From Micromonospora chaiyaphumensis (GTDB lineage: Bacteria > Actinomycetota > Actinomycetes > Mycobacteriales > Micromonosporaceae), in assembly GCF_900091435.1 (NCBI RefSeq), contig NZ_FMCS01000003.1, positions 310,001-374,000 of the forward strand: DNA of 64,000 nucleotides, given 5' to 3'. Positions 9,879-17,886 of the stretch are shown in pieces; position 1 is the stretch's first letter; the number at the start of each line of letters is the position of its first letter. Both the position numbers and the translations under genes were made by a program. The notes under the pieces are model-generated. The model had not been told where the DNA came from. It ran no database searches and saw nothing but the letters and a program-made list of their open reading frames with translations.

Positions 9879-12046
9879 TGAACACCGGAGCCACCCTGCG
9901 GATGCTGGACCGCGCCGACAAGGAGGTCATGAAGCTCACCCGCGCGGACATCGGCGCGGTCTATGAGTTCATGCATAAGTTCCGGCACAACCCGGAGAAT
10001 CCCGGCCTCAACCTGAAGGCGCTCAACGGCGACTCCCGGCTGATGTCCGCGCGGGTGAGCAAGGACTACCGTGCGCTGCTTCTCCACATCGCCGACCGGG
10101 ACTATCTGCTCGTCGCGGTCAAGCATCGCGGCGAGGTGTACGACGACCTTTCCCGGTACGCGTACCGGATCAACCGGGTCACCGGTGGCATCGAAGTTGT
10201 CGACCTTGCGCCGGTCGGCGACAGCATCGTCGGTCGGGTCGTACCCCCGCCCGCCGACCCTGAGCCTGCCCAGAAGCCGCTGTTCGACGCGTACACCGAC
10301 GCCCAACTTCTGGAACTGGGCGTCTCCGAGCCGCTGCTGCCGCAGATCCGGGAACTCACCACCGAGGCCGAACTGCTGGAGCTACTGGACCGGGCGCCGC
10401 AGCTCACCACTGATGTCCTGTTCGCGCTCTTCGACGGCACCCCCTACGACGAGGTGCTCCAGCAGGTCACCGACCCGGTACGTGCCGACGAGCCGGTCGA
10501 CCCGGAGGACTTCGAAGCGGCGGTGCAACGCCCCGCCACACAGGTCACCTCCGACGACGAGGCGCTGCAGGCCATCATCGGCGAGGCCTTCGAGCGGTGG
10601 CAGATCTTCCTGCACCCCACCCAGCGCAAGCTCGTCGAGAAGAAGTACAACGGCCCCGCCCGGGTCGGCGGCGGTCCCGGCACCGGCAAGACCATCGTCG
10701 CGCTGCACCGGGTCGCCCATCTGGCCCGGCAACTGCCGCCCGGCACGGACAAGCCCATCCTGCTCACCACCTTCAACCGCAACCTCGCCGCCGACCTGCG
10801 GACCCGGCTGCTGGCCCTCGGCGGCCAGGAGCTGGTAGCGCGCGTCGACATCGTCAACATCGACCGCCTGGCCAGCCGGGTCGTGACCGAGGCGAAGGCG
10901 GGTGGTAGCCGGCGGGTCGTCGACGACAACCGGGTCTCCGAGCTGTGGAGCGAGTTCCTCCTCGAGACCGGCGAGTCCGGCTGGGACGCGGAGTTCCTGA
11001 CCGCCGAGTGGACCCAGGTGATCCTCGGTCAGGTGCTCAACTCCCGGACCGACTACTTCAAGGCACGTCGCCCCAACCGAGGCCGCAGCCTGACCCGCGT
11101 CGAACGAGACCAAATCTGGCAGCTGACCGAGCGGTTCACCACCTGGCTCGAAAGTCGCGGGGTCTGGACCTGGCGCCAGGTGGCCCAGCGGGCAGCACGC
11201 CTGGAGATGGACCGCGCAGCCGCTTCCAGCGAGTCGTCCGGCGGTTTCTACCGCCCGCGCTACCGCCACATCGTGGTCGACGAGGCGCAGGACCTCAGTG
11301 CCGCCCACTGGAAGATGCTGCGCGCCATGGTCATCCCCGGGCCGGACGACATGTTCCTCACCGGCGACACCCACCAGCGCATCTACGACAACCACGTGAC
11401 CCTGAGCAGCCTCGGCATCAACATCCGTGGCCGCTCGTCCCGCCTCACACTGAGCTACCGCACGACCCGTCAGATCCTCTCCGATGCTCTGCAGATCATG
11501 ACCGGGGAGGTGTACGACGACTTGGACGGTGGCGAGGAGAACCTGGCCGGCTACCGTTCGCTGTTGCGGGGCGGCCGACCGGTGTTCCGGGGTGCGGCTA
11601 CCTGGGCGCAGGAGCGGGACCTCATTGCCGAGCAGCTGCGGGGATGGGGCAACCCGACCGACGGCTCGGTGGCCATCTGCGTCCCCACGCGGGAACTTGC
11701 GGCGGACGTGATTAGCCGACTGGAAGCCGACGGACTCCCCGCCGTGGAGATCGGGCCCGACGGTCCGAAGCAGCCCGACGGCATCCACGTCGGCACCATG
11801 CACCGATTCAAGGGCCTTGAGTACCAGCGGATGATCATCGCGGCGGTCAGCGATGGCCTCGTGCCCCGGCAGATGATCAGCCGCTACCGGGACACCGATC
11901 CGAAGCGCTACCAGCGCGAGCGCCAACGGGACCGGTCCCTGCTGTTCGTGGCCGCCACCCGGCCCCGCGACGAGCTGGCAGTGTTCTGGCACGGCACGCC
12001 GAGCCCGTTCCTGACCGCCCGCCTCGTGCAGCGACAGCTAACGTAA
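9878..12046 (+). CDS. RelE-like domain fused to UvrD/Rep-family superfamily 1 helicase
   Basis: A 722-residue protein. Residues 1 to about 90 look like a RelE/ParE toxin fold: a KxLNGD...R.SKDYRALL pattern followed by HRGEVYDDL. The rest is a UvrD-type helicase: Walker A GGGPGTGKT (about 264-273), DEAQDLS (about 468), the YRTT motif (about 527), a GTMHRFKGLEYQ motif (about 640) and a final FVAATRPRDEL motif. It starts one base inside the stop of the DUF1998 helicase (TGATG), so it belongs to the same operon and probably unwinds DNA for the same system. Whether the RelE-like part still cuts mRNA or only binds nucleic acid cannot be told from sequence. Helicase function is secure; the toxin-like domain call is moderate. 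Confidence 0.85.
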   Translation: MNTGATLRMLDRADKEVMKLTRADIGAVYEFMHKFRHNPENPGLNLKALNGDSRLMSARVSKDYRALLLHIADRDYLLVAVKHRGEVYDDLSRYAYRINRVTGGIEVVDLAPVGDSIVGRVVPPPADPEPAQKPLFDAYTDAQLLELGVSEPLLPQIRELTTEAELLELLDRAPQLTTDVLFALFDGTPYDEVLQQVTDPVRADEPVDPEDFEAAVQRPATQVTSDDEALQAIIGEAFERWQIFLHPTQRKLVEKKYNGPARVGGGPGTGKTIVALHRVAHLARQLPPGTDKPILLTTFNRNLAADLRTRLLALGGQELVARVDIVNIDRLASRVVTEAKAGGSRRVVDDNRVSELWSEFLLETGESGWDAEFLTAEWTQVILGQVLNSRTDYFKARRPNRGRSLTRVERDQIWQLTERFTTWLESRGVWTWRQVAQRAARLEMDRAAASSESSGGFYRPRYRHIVVDEAQDLSAAHWKMLRAMVIPGPDDMFLTGDTHQRIYDNHVTLSSLGINIRGRSSRLTLSYRTTRQILSDALQIMTGEVYDDLDGGEENLAGYRSLLRGGRPVFRGAATWAQERDLIAEQLRGWGNPTDGSVAICVPTRELAADVISRLEADGLPAVEIGPDGPKQPDGIHVGTMHRFKGLEYQRMIIAAVSDGLVPRQMISRYRDTDPKRYQRERQRDRSLLFVAATRPRDELAVFWHGTPSPFLTARLVQRQLT

Positions 12047-12049
12047 GTG

Positions 12050-12067
12050 CCGCCCAGCCAGGGGCGG
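12050..12067 (+). other. Short GC hairpin between helicase and kinase genes
   Basis: CCGCCC (12050-12055) and GGGCGG (12062-12067) can pair across a six-base loop just after the stop at 12046 and before the kinase start at 12091. There is no T-run, so it is at best a weak attenuator or an mRNA-processing or stability element. No function is demonstrated. Confidence 0.3.
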
Positions 12068-12090
12068 TAAGCGACCAGGGGAGACTGCAG

Positions 12091-13311
12091 GTGCAGGCGC
12101 GGGACCGTATTGGCGACCGGTACGAGCTGACGTATCCGGTCGGCCGCGGCGGAATGGGGCAGGTCTGGGCGGGCTACGACGAGCGGCTCGACCGGCCGGT
12201 AGCGGTCAAGTTCCTCCGCCAAATGGAAGTGCCCGAGGACGGGCGCGAGGCCGCCGTCAAACGCTTCCGAAGGGAAGCCAGGGTCACCGCCCGGCTCGAC
12301 CACCCCGGGGTACCGGCTGTTCACGACCTCGGTCAGCACGGCGACGACCTCTACCTCGTCATGCAGCTCATACCCGGGATGGTCCTCGCCGACCTGATTG
12401 CCGAGGAGGAGGAACTTGCCGTCGCCCGGTCGGCCTCAATCGCCGCGCAAGTGTGCGACGTGCTGGCCGCCGCACACGCTGCCTCACTGGTGCACCGCGA
12501 CCTCAAGCCGCAGAACCTCATGATCACGCCGGTCGGCACGGTGAAGGTCCTCGACTTCGGCGTCGCCGCCCTGCTCGACCCCGCAGAGGCCTCACGGCTC
12601 ACCGCAACCGGCCACACGCTCGGCACGCCCGCCTACATCGCGCCAGAACAAGCAGAGGGCGGCCCGGTAGGCCCGGGCACAGATCTGTATGCCCTCGGCT
12701 GCATCCTGTTCGAGATGCTCACCGGCCGCCCGCCATACGACGCCGAAACCGCCCTCAACATGCTGCACCAGCACAGGCGCGGACCTATTCCGATCGTCAC
12801 CGAGCACCGGCGTGACGTGCCCGACGACCTGGCCCACCTGCTGTTCTGCCTACTCGCGAAGGATCCCGCCGAACGACCCGCCTCAGCCGCCGAGGTCGGC
12901 CAACTGCTCGCCCCATTCGCCGATGGAAAGGGAGCCCGGAACACTGCGGTGACAGCAGCGAGGGAACATCCCGCGGTGGCATCGACCCAGCAAACAGCAG
13001 AAACGCCGAGACAGCTGCACGCACGAGCCATCGAACTGGCGGAGGAGGAGCGCTTCGTGCAGGCCGCGGACGTGCTCGCGGCCGCCTTGGCAGCGCATCA
13101 GTCACCGCCTCTCGACGACGCTACGAGGGTGCGCCTGCGCTTCGAACTTGCCACGCTGCGCATGCTCGGCGGGGACTCTCGCGATGCCCAGCACGACTTC
13201 GAGGTACTGGCCCGTGAGGTCGAAGGGCGAGATAGCGACCTCGCTGACGAGTGCCGACGGCGAGCTCGAGCGTGCCAGTCAGGCGGGCAGCCGATGAGCC
13301 TTGAGCCGTAG
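12091..13311 (+). CDS. Hanks-type Ser/Thr protein kinase, soluble, with C-terminal helical repeat region
   Basis: Phosphorylates Ser/Thr in target proteins. It shows a complete kinase core: glycine loop GRGGMGQV (about residues 19-26), catalytic Lys in VAVKFL (about 38), HRDLKPQN (about 136), DFG (about 155) and APEQ (about 185). After about residue 275 comes a helical, TPR-like tail with repeated ELAEEE and ADVLAAAL stretches instead of the PASTA or transmembrane segments typical of PknB, so the enzyme is probably cytoplasmic. The GTG start is chosen because GGGGAG lies 8-13 bases upstream. It sits 44 bp after the UvrD-like gene on the same strand and is probably cotranscribed, suggesting control of, or signalling from, the methylase/helicase module. 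A kinase also occurs in Pgl/BREX type 2 (PglW), but no PglZ is present here. Targets are unknown. Confidence 0.93.
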   Translation: MQARDRIGDRYELTYPVGRGGMGQVWAGYDERLDRPVAVKFLRQMEVPEDGREAAVKRFRREARVTARLDHPGVPAVHDLGQHGDDLYLVMQLIPGMVLADLIAEEEELAVARSASIAAQVCDVLAAAHAASLVHRDLKPQNLMITPVGTVKVLDFGVAALLDPAEASRLTATGHTLGTPAYIAPEQAEGGPVGPGTDLYALGCILFEMLTGRPPYDAETALNMLHQHRRGPIPIVTEHRRDVPDDLAHLLFCLLAKDPAERPASAAEVGQLLAPFADGKGARNTAVTAAREHPAVASTQQTAETPRQLHARAIELAEEERFVQAADVLAAALAAHQSPPLDDATRVRLRFELATLRMLGGDSRDAQHDFEVLAREVEGRDSDLADECRRRARACQSGGQPMSLEP

Positions 13312-13803
13312 GGGCCGGTCTACAGCCTCGAGGCTTGCCCGACGTCCCAGGGATCGACGTAGCTCATGCATTCGGGTACTCGGCAGACGAAATGCCTGTG
13401 AGCCGTCGCCGGGTCGGCCGCGTCGTTCCAACTGCCAAGGAGGACCTACGTGGCGGGCGCGGGCCGGCGGACCGCGCCACGAGTGACTCCCGCCGAAACG
13501 CGGGCAGTTCGGCCCGCACCAGGTGAGCGAACTCGACCAGCTCAACGTGCGCCGCCCGCTCTGCGGTGAAGTCGCGGATCGGCAGCTCCAATCAGCCCTT
13601 CCTCGAACCTCCGGCGCTCGGCCCCTGGATGTGCCGGTTCGGGGACCGGTGTGAGCGGCTGGACATGCTCCACCTCACCCGGAGGCCCCCATCTATTGCA
13701 AGATCGCAGCCATGCCATCAACTTCCGTGGACAGAACACACCTAGCAGGCTGGAGACAGAGTCACTGAGGGACGCGGGGCCCGCCACGTTCCCTTGGCGA
13801 TGG
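13312..13803. other. Gap with no convincing gene
   Basis: About 490 bases between the kinase and the HTH gene. The best candidate is a short minus-strand ORF (13364-13591, TTG start) whose first 40 residues look protein-like (MELPIRDFTAE...), but it has no clear ribosome site or recognisable domain and may be a gene remnant. Nothing else was seen. Confidence 0.4.
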
Positions 13804-14004
13804 CTACTCTTCCGAGTCTTGGAGATCCCGGCGGTGCGCTTTGATCCACCGCTCCACGTCGTCGGCGCGCCAGATGCGCCCGACGGACAGGACGGCCACC
13901 GGATCGGGAAAGGTCTTCGAGTTGGTGATCTGGTAGGCGCGCGTGCGTGAGACGCCAAGCATTTCCTGAATTTCCTGGCTCGCCACCAGCCGAAGGTCTC
14001 CCAC
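13804..14004 (-). CDS. AlpA/excisionase-like helix-turn-helix protein
   Basis: A small DNA-binding protein of the AlpA/MerR-like family, usually an excisionase or regulator of integrated elements. The reading LVASQEIQEMLGVSRTRAY is the HTH, and GRIWRADDVERWIKAH is the typical wing that ends this family. The GTG at 14004 gives 66 residues, the normal family length, and leaves two palindromes upstream as control sites. An upstream in-frame ATG at 14064 would give 86 residues but would place the palindrome at 14031-14042 inside the gene. Neither start has a strong ribosome site. The gene is divergent from the one at 14143. Its presence suggests that the surrounding segment came in on an integrative element. 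No integrase is visible. Confidence 0.75.
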   Translation of the reverse strand: MGDLRLVASQEIQEMLGVSRTRAYQITNSKTFPDPVAVLSVGRIWRADDVERWIKAHRRDLQDSEE

Positions 14005-14030
14005 GGCCTCACGGTAAGAGCAGGCGAACT

Positions 14031-14042
14031 GAACATATGTTC
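14031..14042. promoter_or_regulatory. LexA/SOS-box-like palindrome
   Basis: GAACATATGTTC is a perfect 12-base palindrome and matches the core GAAC-N4-GTTC of actinobacterial LexA boxes. It lies between (or at the very start of) the AlpA-like gene and the divergent gene at 14143, where a repressor could control both. The match to the known core is direct; binding by LexA is inferred. Confidence 0.5.
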
Positions 14043-14065
14043 TCTGCGCAAGTGCACTCTTCATG

Positions 14066-14077
14066 CGCACATGTGCG
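14066..14077. promoter_or_regulatory. Second perfect palindrome in the divergent control region
   Basis: CGCACATGTGCG is a perfect 12-base palindrome. Its centre is 35 bases from that of the LexA-box-like palindrome. It could be the operator of the AlpA-like HTH protein or of another repressor. Only the symmetry is seen. Confidence 0.35.
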
Positions 14078-14142
14078 TGTATGCTGTGCATCTGTTCACA
14101 CGGCGGTGTGTTCGACGGTCGGCAGGGGAGGCGTGGCAGAAC

Positions 14143-14661
14143 ATGGGTAGGCGGTGGAAGTGGTTCTTGCGGCCTCGGAAGATCGTGCTTGATCTGACCG
14201 GGCAGGCGATGCCGGATGGGGACCTGTGGGCGCGGTTTCGGCGGTTGGCAGTCGAGCACGTCGTGCCGGAGCTGCGGATGACGTCGCGGTGCGACGGCGC
14301 GGTCGTCTACGAGCGTTCCGAGGAGCGGCAGGCGATGTCCTCGCCCTGCAACCAGCGTGCGGGCCGCTACGAACCGCACCGGCGAGGCGAGCGGAACCGG
14401 CAAAGGTTCCCGACTTCGGCCGACAAGGCGCCGTCCGGCGGTGAGCCGGCCCGGTCCGCCCGGCCGGACGCGGACGACGAACTCTTCGTGACGCCTGCCC
14501 AGCTCGCCAGGGCAAATCGGATGGCCGAGGTGCACTGGCGCAGCCCCACAGAGGATCCCCGTACCAGGAAATGCCCAGACTGCCGCGCCGATGGCACCTG
14601 CCCCCGGGCGGCCTGGGCCGACTCGATCATTGTGCGCTGCCTGCGGACGTACTGGCGGTGA
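14143..14661 (+). CDS. Hypothetical protein, Cys-containing C-terminus
   Basis: An unrecognised 172-residue protein. It begins with a basic stretch (MGRRWKWFLRPRK), has an arginine-rich low-complexity middle, and ends with a possible metal site, CPDCRADGTCP, at about residues 145-155. The start at 14143 (ATG) follows a GGGGAGG at 14124-14130, with somewhat long spacing. Its stop overlaps the GTG of the next gene (GTGA), so the two form an operon. It is divergent from the AlpA-like gene, with the two palindromes near the shared promoter, so it may be part of the same former mobile element. Function unknown. Confidence 0.55.
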   Translation: MGRRWKWFLRPRKIVLDLTGQAMPDGDLWARFRRLAVEHVVPELRMTSRCDGAVVYERSEERQAMSSPCNQRAGRYEPHRRGERNRQRFPTSADKAPSGGEPARSARPDADDELFVTPAQLARANRMAEVHWRSPTEDPRTRKCPDCRADGTCPRAAWADSIIVRCLRTYWR

Positions 14662-15032
14662 CCGTCTTCGATCTGTCGCCCGCGCAGATCCGTAACCGGC
14701 TGATCCTGCGGGCACGGCGGATCGCGCTGGCCAACGGGCCACGCCCCCAGCCGCCGGCGGGCCCGCTCGGCTCCGCCGAGGCGGCGGCCCGGGTGCCGGT
14801 CGTCCCGCGCGTGTCCGTGGCTTCCGGGGAAGTGGTTCAGCTCGCCGAGTCCGACTATCGGTACGCGGACGGTCCGCTCCGGCTCCGGATCGTCCGGGTC
14901 CGGCCGGACCTCAGCGAGTGGTATGACGGCGAATGGGTGTGGCTCGAAGGAGTCGAGATCGGCCCGGACGGCCAGGATGAGGCGTTCCGGCCGGTGCTTG
15001 CCCGGGTCGCCGCGCTGAGGCCGAAGGGCTGA
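14658..15032 (+). CDS. Hypothetical protein
   Basis: An unrecognised 124-residue protein (MTVFDLSPAQIRNRLIL...). The GTG at 14658 is chosen because it overlaps the upstream stop (GTGA). The second half alternates hydrophobic and charged residues (LRLRIVRVRPDL, GEWVWLEGVEIG), as in a small beta-rich domain. No signal peptide or membrane segment was seen. It is coupled to the gene at 14143, so the two probably act together. Confidence 0.55.
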   Translation: MTVFDLSPAQIRNRLILRARRIALANGPRPQPPAGPLGSAEAAARVPVVPRVSVASGEVVQLAESDYRYADGPLRLRIVRVRPDLSEWYDGEWVWLEGVEIGPDGQDEAFRPVLARVAALRPKG

Positions 15033-15151
15033 CAGGTGAACGTCGGCGTCGGCAACTCGACCCGGGACGGGCCGGCTGTCCTTGAACCACGCCGCGCCTC
15101 GTGGGAGGGTCCCCCCATGCTGGAGCAACACGTGCCCGCAGGACCTGCGGC

Positions 15152-15598
15152 ATGAGGCTGCTCCGCGCGCGGCGGCACCTCAACGGCAGCGAATGCCGGG
15201 CGATCATTGCGGCGGCGGCGACGCTCGCTTCGATGTTCAACATCGCGTGGAGAGTCGCGGATAACGCAGCGGGCCAGAGCCCCGCGGCGCTGGCCGGCAG
15301 TCTCAGCGAGGCCCGCCGGGACGGCAGCACGTTTCTCGTTCCCGGACAGGCGCGAGGCTGGTTCGACCTGAGCTTCGACATCCCGGACACGAGGTATGCC
15401 CTGGCCCTGATTCTCGTGTGGTCGTTCGCCGCGGCCGGGACACCGGACGGTGGTGCCCCGGCCGGGAGCCATGTGTCAGTAGCGATGTGGCATCTGCGCC
15501 ACCTCTTGCCGCGCTCGGCACACCGCGCGCTCGCCGACATCGAGTACGCCTTCGCGCAGTTCAATCCGCCAGCACACACGGACGCCCGGGTCGGCTGA
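15152..15598 (+). CDS. Hypothetical protein
   Basis: A possible 148-residue protein beginning MRLLRARRHLNGSECR, with an alanine-rich helix (IIAAAATLASMFNIAW) and later a hydrophobic helix (ALALILVWSFAAAG). The ribosome site is weak and no family was recognised. Codon positions look like coding DNA, but an in-frame start upstream (15101) is also possible. It ends 7 bp before the convergent end of the minus-strand operon. Confidence 0.45.
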   Translation: MRLLRARRHLNGSECRAIIAAAATLASMFNIAWRVADNAAGQSPAALAGSLSEARRDGSTFLVPGQARGWFDLSFDIPDTRYALALILVWSFAAAGTPDGGAPAGSHVSVAMWHLRHLLPRSAHRALADIEYAFAQFNPPAHTDARVG

Positions 15599-15604
15599 GC
15601 AGGC

Positions 15605-16561
15605 TCACCTTAGGTCGGGAGGCTCCCGCCTGGCGGCCCTCTCCAGATGCATCAACAGCAGGAAAGGCTTGGCCCGCTGGGCTGCCTTTCGCCAGGTGAG
15701 TGCTCGGAGGCCGTACTTGAAGACGACCGTCGACGGTACGGTGGCACCCAGGACATCCCAGACCACCTCCTGTGCGACCTGACCGGCGATGCGCGGCCGG
15801 GCGAACTCCGCGACCGTCTCGCGGTAGCGGCGGGTCAACTCCCGCGCCGTCGCCTCCGGGGTCAGGACCGGGTCGAGGCCCCGCGACAGCGCGAGCAACG
15901 ACTCGTCGAGCAGGGTCCGGAAGTCGGCGTTGTAGCGACGGGACTGGACAATCTGGTCGACGCTGAGCTGGTCGAGTGAGCCGATCTGAAGCTGTCCCAG
16001 CACTTCCTTGACCACTGCGGCTTCGAAGCGTTGCGGTTGCGGCCGGCCGAGGCTTTGAGTGAGCTGAGCCTTCACCGCCGGGTTGGACAGCATGCCGTCC
16101 TGCCGCAGCTCGGAGGAGATGACGAGGGACGCCATGTGGTTGCGCAAGCTCACGATCTCCGCCGCGCCCTGCCGCAGCGCCCGCGTGTCCGTCTCGATCC
16201 GGCGGTACGCCTCCTCTCGGATCGCCCGCATCACCTCGTCCATCCGGGTCAGGCTTTCGCGCATCTGCCCCTGTGGGATGACCAGGTCAGCACGGCGTCC
16301 CTGCTTCGCGCCCTGGCCGAAGCGCACCCGGCCACCATCGTCGACCTCGTATTCGTAGCCCCAGAGCCCCAGGAGCCCGGCCTCCCGTAGCTCGTCTATC
16401 CGACGGTTGATCTCGGTGGCACGGTCCCGGTACGCCGCTGGGACCTCGAAGGAGGCCCGCAGCACCACGCGGTCGGAGAAGAACACGACCGACTGCAGCA
16501 CCTTGTCGAGGGTGTGCGTGTCCACGAGGCCGCTGTCGAGCAGCGTGAGTGACCGCATCAT
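15605..16561 (-). CDS. Unknown helical protein, last gene of the nucleotide/RM operon
   Basis: A 318-residue protein not recognised as any family. It starts MMRSLTLLDSGLVDTHTLDKVL; a short beta-rich N-terminal segment (VVFFSDRVVLRASFEVP) is followed by long charged helices up to about residue 280 and a basic end. No membrane segment, metal site or P-loop was seen. Its ATG overlaps the stop of the thymidylate-synthase-like gene (ATGA, 16558-16561), so its output is tied to that protein. An upstream extension of this frame to 17146 is open but only overlaps the TS-like gene in another frame. A partner, scaffold or immunity role is possible; none is shown. Confidence 0.75.
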   Translation of the reverse strand: MMRSLTLLDSGLVDTHTLDKVLQSVVFFSDRVVLRASFEVPAAYRDRATEINRRIDELREAGLLGLWGYEYEVDDGGRVRFGQGAKQGRRADLVIPQGQMRESLTRMDEVMRAIREEAYRRIETDTRALRQGAAEIVSLRNHMASLVISSELRQDGMLSNPAVKAQLTQSLGRPQPQRFEAAVVKEVLGQLQIGSLDQLSVDQIVQSRRYNADFRTLLDESLLALSRGLDPVLTPEATARELTRRYRETVAEFARPRIAGQVAQEVVWDVLGATVPSTVVFKYGLRALTWRKAAQRAKPFLLLMHLERAARREPPDLR

Positions 16562-17178
16562 TCCGCTCCCGCCAGGTAGGTGAGGTAATCCACCTCGTAC
16601 AGGTGCGCGCTGAACATGTGGTAGCAGATCTTGCTGCTGCGCAGCCCGAGCGCAAGGGCGGCGTCCGATGCCAGCTGCGCGAAGGTCAATAGCTCGGGTA
16701 CGAACCCGATCCAGACGTCGACGCTGCGGGCGGTGAGGAAGAGAACGAGGCCGTCGCCGACAATCCGGAGGGCACCGCCGACCGGGGACACCGGGAATGG
16801 GCCGCCCAGGTCCTCCTCCGGCCGCCACATGGAAAAGACCGCCGCCCTGCTGTGCTCGTCCTGCCGGAGCATTGCGATGGCCTGCTGGAACTGGTCGATC
16901 GGTGAGCCGTCCGCCGCGACCCATTCCCGTAATCGTTGGTAGAGCAGCGATGATTCCCGCTGGTCGCCGAAGATCCGGTCTCGGTAGTCCTTGATCAGTT
17001 CCGGGTAGAGGTAACCCTGTGGCGGTGTCAGGTCTGCCGGGTTCCGCAGCCAGACGGTGAGGCCCGGAATGTCGAAACAGATCCCGTGCCGTGTCGCGAC
17101 CCGCGCCGGCTGCCCTCGGGAGAAGGCCGACAGAACCTTGGGCCAACCGGAGGAAACGGTAGCTACCTCAAGCTCCAC
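16558..17178 (-). CDS. Thymidylate synthase-like protein lacking the catalytic cysteine
   Basis: A 206-residue protein with the signature order of the ThyA/dCMP-hydroxymethylase fold: DQFQQAIAMLRQDEHSRA (like DQ...L...SRR), then a short insertion, then LTARSVDVWIG (like RS.D...G) and AHLYEVDYL (like H.Y...H). The residues that hold dUMP phosphate and ribose (Arg of SR, Arg-Ser, His-x-Tyr) can be matched. In the region where active enzymes have Pro-Cys-His, this protein reads FPVSPVGG, with no Cys, and the usual Asn in FNI is also missing (PELLTF). It is therefore probably a nucleotide-binding pseudoenzyme or has another chemistry. It is shorter than ThyA (about 260). The GTG start is 27 bases after the HisG-like gene. 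A remote relationship is possible, so confidence is moderate. Confidence 0.65.
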   Translation of the reverse strand: MELEVATVSSGWPKVLSAFSRGQPARVATRHGICFDIPGLTVWLRNPADLTPPQGYLYPELIKDYRDRIFGDQRESSLLYQRLREWVAADGSPIDQFQQAIAMLRQDEHSRAAVFSMWRPEEDLGGPFPVSPVGGALRIVGDGLVLFLTARSVDVWIGFVPELLTFAQLASDAALALGLRSSKICYHMFSAHLYEVDYLTYLAGAE

Positions 17179-17205
17179 GCGACGATCTCCCAGACGATGT
17201 CGACC

Positions 17206-17886
17206 TCACCGGCGCAACCCTCCGTCGCGTTGCCGCGGTATTGGCTTGTCGGCACTCCCGCCCGGTGCCTGGCAGAAGCTTGGCAGTGGCAGCACCGGCA
17301 GCGACGGCAGGTCGATCAGCGTCTGCCCGGCGGGAGGCAGGGTACGCGTCACGACGCACACGTCGGTGGCGAGAAGCGGCACCTCCACGTCGAGACCGTT
17401 CGCGGCCAGGGTCTGCCCCGAGGTCACGAGCAGCAATCCGGCGCCGGTGTCGTCGGCGCGAATGACGCCTTCGGTGGACCCGTGCAGCCGTACGATCCGC
17501 ACTGGCTGAGGGTTCGCGCAGGCGGCGAGCCAGGCCCGGGTGATGGCCGGATATTCGGTGTAGATGGTGTGTGGCGTTCGGCCGGCGACCGTGCAGTAGG
17601 TGACAAATGATGTCCGAGCCGGCGGCAACGCCCGGATGGTGAGCGACTGGCCGCTTGCAAGGCACCATTCGACGCACACGTCATAGCCGGTGATGCCGAT
17701 GTCGACGGCTTCCGAAGCCACGAGTTCTGGTACGTCGAAGCCCCGACAGTGGACAAGCGAATCCGCGCCTATGCGGTGCCACAATGACCTCGGATGCGCC
17801 TCGTCATTTCTGGCGAAGCGGCTACCGATGGCGTCGGCGACCGGGCCGTACAGTCGGCTCGATGATCCGGGGACGGCGACTATCAC
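17206..17886 (-). CDS. HisG-like (short form) phosphoribosyltransferase
   Basis: A 226-residue protein resembling the catalytic part of ATP phosphoribosyltransferase. Matching blocks are VDIGITGYDVCVE (HisG D-GITG-D--E), IYTEYPAITRAWL (ATKYP-like block), VRLHGSTEG (L-GS-E) and the PRPP-binding loop TSGQTLAANGL. There is no C-terminal ACT-like regulatory domain, as in short HisG forms that need HisZ, and no histidine genes are nearby. It probably uses PRPP and a purine or related base, but the substrate may not be ATP. The GTG start overlaps the stop of the deoxyribosyltransferase-like gene (GTGA, 17883-17886). The operon setting suggests alteration of nucleotides instead of histidine synthesis. 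Confidence 0.7.
   Translation of the reverse strand: MIVAVPGSSSRLYGPVADAIGSRFARNDEAHPRSLWHRIGADSLVHCRGFDVPELVASEAVDIGITGYDVCVEWCLASGQSLTIRALPPARTSFVTYCTVAGRTPHTIYTEYPAITRAWLAACANPQPVRIVRLHGSTEGVIRADDTGAGLLLVTSGQTLAANGLDVEVPLLATDVCVVTRTLPPAGQTLIDLPSLPVLPLPSFCQAPGGSADKPIPRQRDGGLRR

Noticed and set aside
12091-13311. Pgl/BREX type 2 system suggested by kinase next to a methyltransferase
   Set aside because: No PglZ phosphatase or PglY-like ATPase was found, and the kinase lacks the size of PglW.
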